This document shows, piece by piece, positions 61,352 to 64,000 of a DNA stretch of 64,000 bases; the stretch's first letter is position 1, and each line of letters begins with the position of its first letter. The position numbers and the translations under genes were made by a program. Below the pieces are notes generated by a model, which saw only the letters and a program-made list of their open reading frames with translations, did not search any database and was not told the DNA's origin. Source of the stretch: Bradyrhizobium sp. RP6 (GTDB lineage Bacteria > Pseudomonadota > Alphaproteobacteria > Rhizobiales > Xanthobacteraceae); contig NZ_RQIT01000002.1 in the NCBI RefSeq assembly GCF_003837805.1, positions 248,001 to 312,000 of the forward strand, in the 5' to 3' direction.

Positions 61352-62183
61352 GCCTCACCCCCAGCACGCAGAAGCCGACCGTCAGGCCCAAAATGGCTGT
61401 GTTCGCGACCGCGCTTCCCCACCAACTATGAAACATGGCGTAGTGCCATTGGCTCAAGCCCATGAAGCTTATACGAGTGACATTCACAGCTACGACCGAG
61501 AAGCAAGCCATCAGACACCAGAATAGATCGTAAGCAGATCGCTTGTGGCCGGCTAACTGGCTCACAGTCACCCAGCAGAGAAATGCAAGCGACACGTTCG
61601 CGAGCGAGGAACAGCCCGGCAGAATGACGAGAACCCCGGAAGCGTCGGCAAATTCGACGACGTCCCCGGTTCGGGGGACGCGCAATATCCAACCGACGAG
61701 TGCGGCGTCGATCCGCAAAATCAGCTCAGCAAAGAAATGAAATAACAACCGGCTCCAAAGCATGGGCACAGTAACGGCAAGAAGAATAAGAGTGCCACGC
61801 CGCGTCGAAGAGGCATCCGACGTGCTGATGACATAGAGACTGAGCGCGGTTACCGCCAGCCAGCTGGCGGGACCTACCGGTAGAATAGCGAGCAGCACAA
61901 AGGCCGCTCCCAAGACGAGTTCTGAAGAACGAATCCCAACCGTTCGGTCTTGAAGAACGAGGGAAACTCCGGCGACACACGATATCCAAACGATTATACT
62001 GATCTCAAAGGTGTCGAGAAACGCGTCTAGCCATCCACGTCCGTGGACCGATTGAATGACACGGGATGCAAGGCCACTGGCACACCCCAGAGCAAATAAT
62101 CCTCCGAAGTATCCGCCACGAGTTAGATCCTTCACCAGGGGCGATGCGTAACTTCCGACAATCGGTTCATCCGAAGCAGTCAT
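61329..62183 (-). CDS. Exosortase/archaeosortase family transpeptidase
   Basis: I start at ATG 62183 (GAGGCAC upstream); the protein has 284 residues and about eight membrane segments. The family's catalytic residues are visible in order: Cys in ILPGCSSLANVSLAFLC, Arg in VNVTRISFMGLSQWH and His in AMFHSWWGSAVANTAI. Exosortases cut C-terminal sorting signals of secreted proteins in the inner membrane and are usually linked to EPS genes, as here. A candidate substrate is the 77-residue protein at 60472. No classic V-P-E-P tail is seen in the larger proteins of this window. Confidence 0.85.
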   Translation of the reverse strand: MTASDEPIVGSYASPLVKDLTRGGYFGGLFALGCASGLASRVIQSVHGRGWLDAFLDTFEISIIVWISCVAGVSLVLQDRTVGIRSSELVLGAAFVLLAILPVGPASWLAVTALSLYVISTSDASSTRRGTLILLAVTVPMLWSRLLFHFFAELILRIDAALVGWILRVPRTGDVVEFADASGVLVILPGCSSLANVSLAFLCWVTVSQLAGHKRSAYDLFWCLMACFSVVAVNVTRISFMGLSQWHYAMFHSWWGSAVANTAILGLTVGFCVLGVRRELLRPL

Positions 62184-62478
62184 AATGTAAGTGCCTCGTG
62201 CCACTTCAACCTAGCCGTGAGAGGCCCAGGCGACAACTGGAGCGCCATTTCGAACTCTCCGAGGTCTCTCCGTCCCTGGAGCCCCCGCGGCGGTCGGGTA
62301 CATGCAAGGGCTCCTTGCAAGCGGTCGTCCTGCTCGGTCCGAGACCTCGGTGCGTCAGTTCGACCGACCAGCCGCCAAACGGCTGGGATCGCGTGGGTAA
62401 GTTGGCCGTTCAGGGCATTGCTACACACGAGGTGGCGCACGACGGCATCGCATGAGTCTCGGGATCCCGGCATGCGGA

Positions 62479-64000
62479 CTAACCCACTGCCTTGAAGGTC
62501 GCGACTTGCATCACCCATGCCGCGGAACCTTGGAGAAGCGCGGTCGCATTGTAGGTACCCGTGGCGGTTACGAAACGGTCCTGAGCAATATCAAGGTCGG
62601 GTCTCGTAATGAGACGCGTGGTAAAACCACTGCCTGCCTCCGTAAACCCACCGACGGTCGTTCCGGCACCAAAAATGAGTTCGTGCGCGGTGGAGGTCGT
62701 AACGACTCCACTGTTTGCCGAACTGGTGGTGCCTGACGCCGAGGTGCCTACGTCAAACGGATTGAGGGGAGCGAGACCACTGTACTCCAGGGCGCGAATG
62801 TCCACGTATTGAGTCGCAGTGTTGAAGGTCACCGTCACAGTGTTCGCGCTGGCGGCGGCTTGCTTGATATTCGGGGCGTAGTAGATGGCCTGGCTGATAC
62901 CGCTGCCTCGAGCCGTCGGGACGGCGAGCTGATAGACGTTGCCGGCCGAGTCCGTGACCGACGTGATGTTCGATGTCGTATTGTTCCATCCGACTACGAG
63001 GATGTTCGTATTCCCTGTCGTCTGGGCATTCGTGTAGGCGACCGATACCTGAGTCTGGTTGGTTTGCGGGGTGGCGTAGTTGCCTTGGACGAATGCTAAC
63101 GGTGCCGGCGTCGTGACGGCATCATAAGTCGCAGTATAGGTCGCACCGCCGACGGGGACCGTGATGATGTGATCTTGAGCGCCGCTATCCGACCACGAGA
63201 CGAAGTTATAGGTCGTGCTTCCGACGGTCGCGTTGCGCGCTTCGATCTCATGATTGAAGCCGATCAAGGTGTCGTAGGTGAACGGTGTGGTGCGTGCGAT
63301 GCCATCCAGATACAGCGTTAATCCGGCAGGCGCCGTGTTGAAATTGAGATTGACCTTATCGGGGAAGATCGTGACGGATTGGCTCGATTGCAGCCCACTG
63401 GAATCGGTTACGGTCAGCATTATTCGGTACCGCGTGAACCCGCTGAAGTCGTGCCCGGAGGTCGGGATCGTGAGCGTGCCGCTGGTCACGCCGGTGATGG
63501 GAGTCCCGGGATGAATATGGCCTTCGTGGAGGAAGTCGATATTCCAGGTATATGCACTTGCGGGGAGTGTACCATCTTCGGCATCGGTCGCGGTGCCGCT
63601 GAATGTGATCACGTCGCCCGCCCTGAAGGTCGCGCCATCGGTTGGCGCAAGGAGACTGACAACGGGACTATTGCCGACGCTGATCGCGATCGGGGTCGAT
63701 AGCGTGGAATTGACTCCGTCGGAGACCGTCAGCCGGGCCTGATACGGACCGGAGATCGTATATGTGTGCGATGGATTGGCCGCGGTCGAAGTCGCGCCGT
63801 CACCGAAGTTCCACGAATAGGTGAGAGGCTTTCCTTCCGGATCAGATGAACCGTTGCTGGAGAAGTCGACGGTGAGCGGGCTGGGTCCTGTCGTCGGTGA
63901 TGCCGAAGCCGTCGCGACCGGAGGCAGATCCGATTGAATGAATTCGATGCGGCGGATCTTGCTTACGCCGAATGTACCGCTGATATCGGAATAGCCGAGG
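62479..64000 (-). CDS. PKD-domain surface protein, C-terminal part
   Basis: The frame is open at the right edge, so the N-terminus is missing; about 507 residues are present. Near the edge SKIRRIEFIQSDLPPVATAS precedes a PKD domain (PLTVDFSSNGSSDPEG, YSWNFGDGATSTAANPSHTY). A second Ig-like unit (VITFSGTATDAEDGTLPASA) follows, then a PEGA-like stretch (NFNTAPAGLTLYLDG). The C-terminal 200-residue domain begins about AFVQGNYATPQTNQTQVSVA. The I-R-R-I segment before the PKD domain resembles the end of a sorbosone/PQQ-type sugar dehydrogenase propeller, which would be outside the window. There is no sorting signal or membrane helix at the C-terminus. It is probably secreted. Confidence 0.75.
   Translation of the reverse strand, partial: LGYSDISGTFGVSKIRRIEFIQSDLPPVATASASPTTGPSPLTVDFSSNGSSDPEGKPLTYSWNFGDGATSTAANPSHTYTISGPYQARLTVSDGVNSTLSTPIAISVGNSPVVSLLAPTDGATFRAGDVITFSGTATDAEDGTLPASAYTWNIDFLHEGHIHPGTPITGVTSGTLTIPTSGHDFSGFTRYRIMLTVTDSSGLQSSQSVTIFPDKVNLNFNTAPAGLTLYLDGIARTTPFTYDTLIGFNHEIEARNATVGSTTYNFVSWSDSGAQDHIITVPVGGATYTATYDAVTTPAPLAFVQGNYATPQTNQTQVSVAYTNAQTTGNTNILVVGWNNTTSNITSVTDSAGNVYQLAVPTARGSGISQAIYYAPNIKQAAASANTVTVTFNTATQYVDIRALEYSGLAPLNPFDVGTSASGTTSSANSGVVTTSTAHELIFGAGTTVGGFTEAGSGFTTRLITRPDLDIAQDRFVTATGTYNATALLQGSAAWVMQVATFKAVG

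Overview
The window looks like a chromosomal segment of a high-GC alphaproteobacterium, most probably Bradyrhizobium or a close relative. The evidence is a Liv-type ABC operon ending in an ATPase fused to a Tm-1-like domain, palindromic intergenic repeats of the kind common in Bradyrhizobium, alphaproteobacterial H-NS-like proteins, rhizobial-type polysaccharide genes, and GC-rich codon use broken by short AT-rich intergenic islands. The genus is an inference. I see no rRNA, tRNA or CRISPR array.

Layout. (1) 1-7.6 kb, minus strand: solute-binding protein, AraC-family regulator, two LivH/LivM-type permeases, a LivG-type ATPase and a LivF/Tm-1 fusion running off the left edge. (2) 7.8-12.2 kb: a decayed zone with an alpha/beta-hydrolase pseudogene, a metallo-beta-lactamase-fold pseudogene, remnants of a PqqD-like and a nucleotidyltransferase-like gene, and two small uncharacterised genes. 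(3) 12.4-14 kb: two H-NS-like genes in opposite orientations. (4) 14-51.5 kb: a large Wzx/Wzy-type exopolysaccharide island. It has an initiating sugar transferase, two polymerase/ligase candidates, a Wzc/ExoP-like co-polymerase kinase, rfbCBDA for dTDP-rhamnose, wecG/B/C-like genes for ManNAcA, a probable CDP-sugar module (cytidylyltransferase, SDR, second RfbC, SAF-domain oxidoreductase, PIG-L deacetylase), a flippase, six glycosyltransferases or glycosyltransferase-like proteins in addition to WecG, four methyltransferase-like proteins, a PAP2-type protein and two proteins I cannot assign. No Wza-type outer-membrane exporter lies in the window. (5) 51.8-52.3 kb: a decayed group II intron reverse transcriptase. 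(6) 52.7-59.7 kb: a 947-residue beta-helix/Ig-like protein with a type I secretion-like C-terminus, followed by its probable ABC exporter and HlyD-type adaptor. (7) 59.7-64 kb: a probable exosortase, a partner protein, a 77-residue candidate substrate, and the C-terminal part of a PKD-domain surface protein running off the right edge.

How the parts fit together. The island would build a repeat unit on undecaprenyl phosphate from rhamnose, ManNAcA and possibly an unusual CDP-linked sugar, decorate it by methylation, flip it and polymerise it. Two paralogous beta-helix proteins, one with a Sec signal and one in a type I export setting, could modify or bind the polymer in different compartments. 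Nearly every divergent promoter gap from 13 to 61 kb has a 55-100 bp AT-rich island, and two H-NS-like genes sit at the island's edge, which suggests a silenced, horizontally acquired regulon. Several relics (DegT aminotransferase start, reverse transcriptase, PqqD/nucleotidyltransferase, two hydrolases) show continuing gene turnover.
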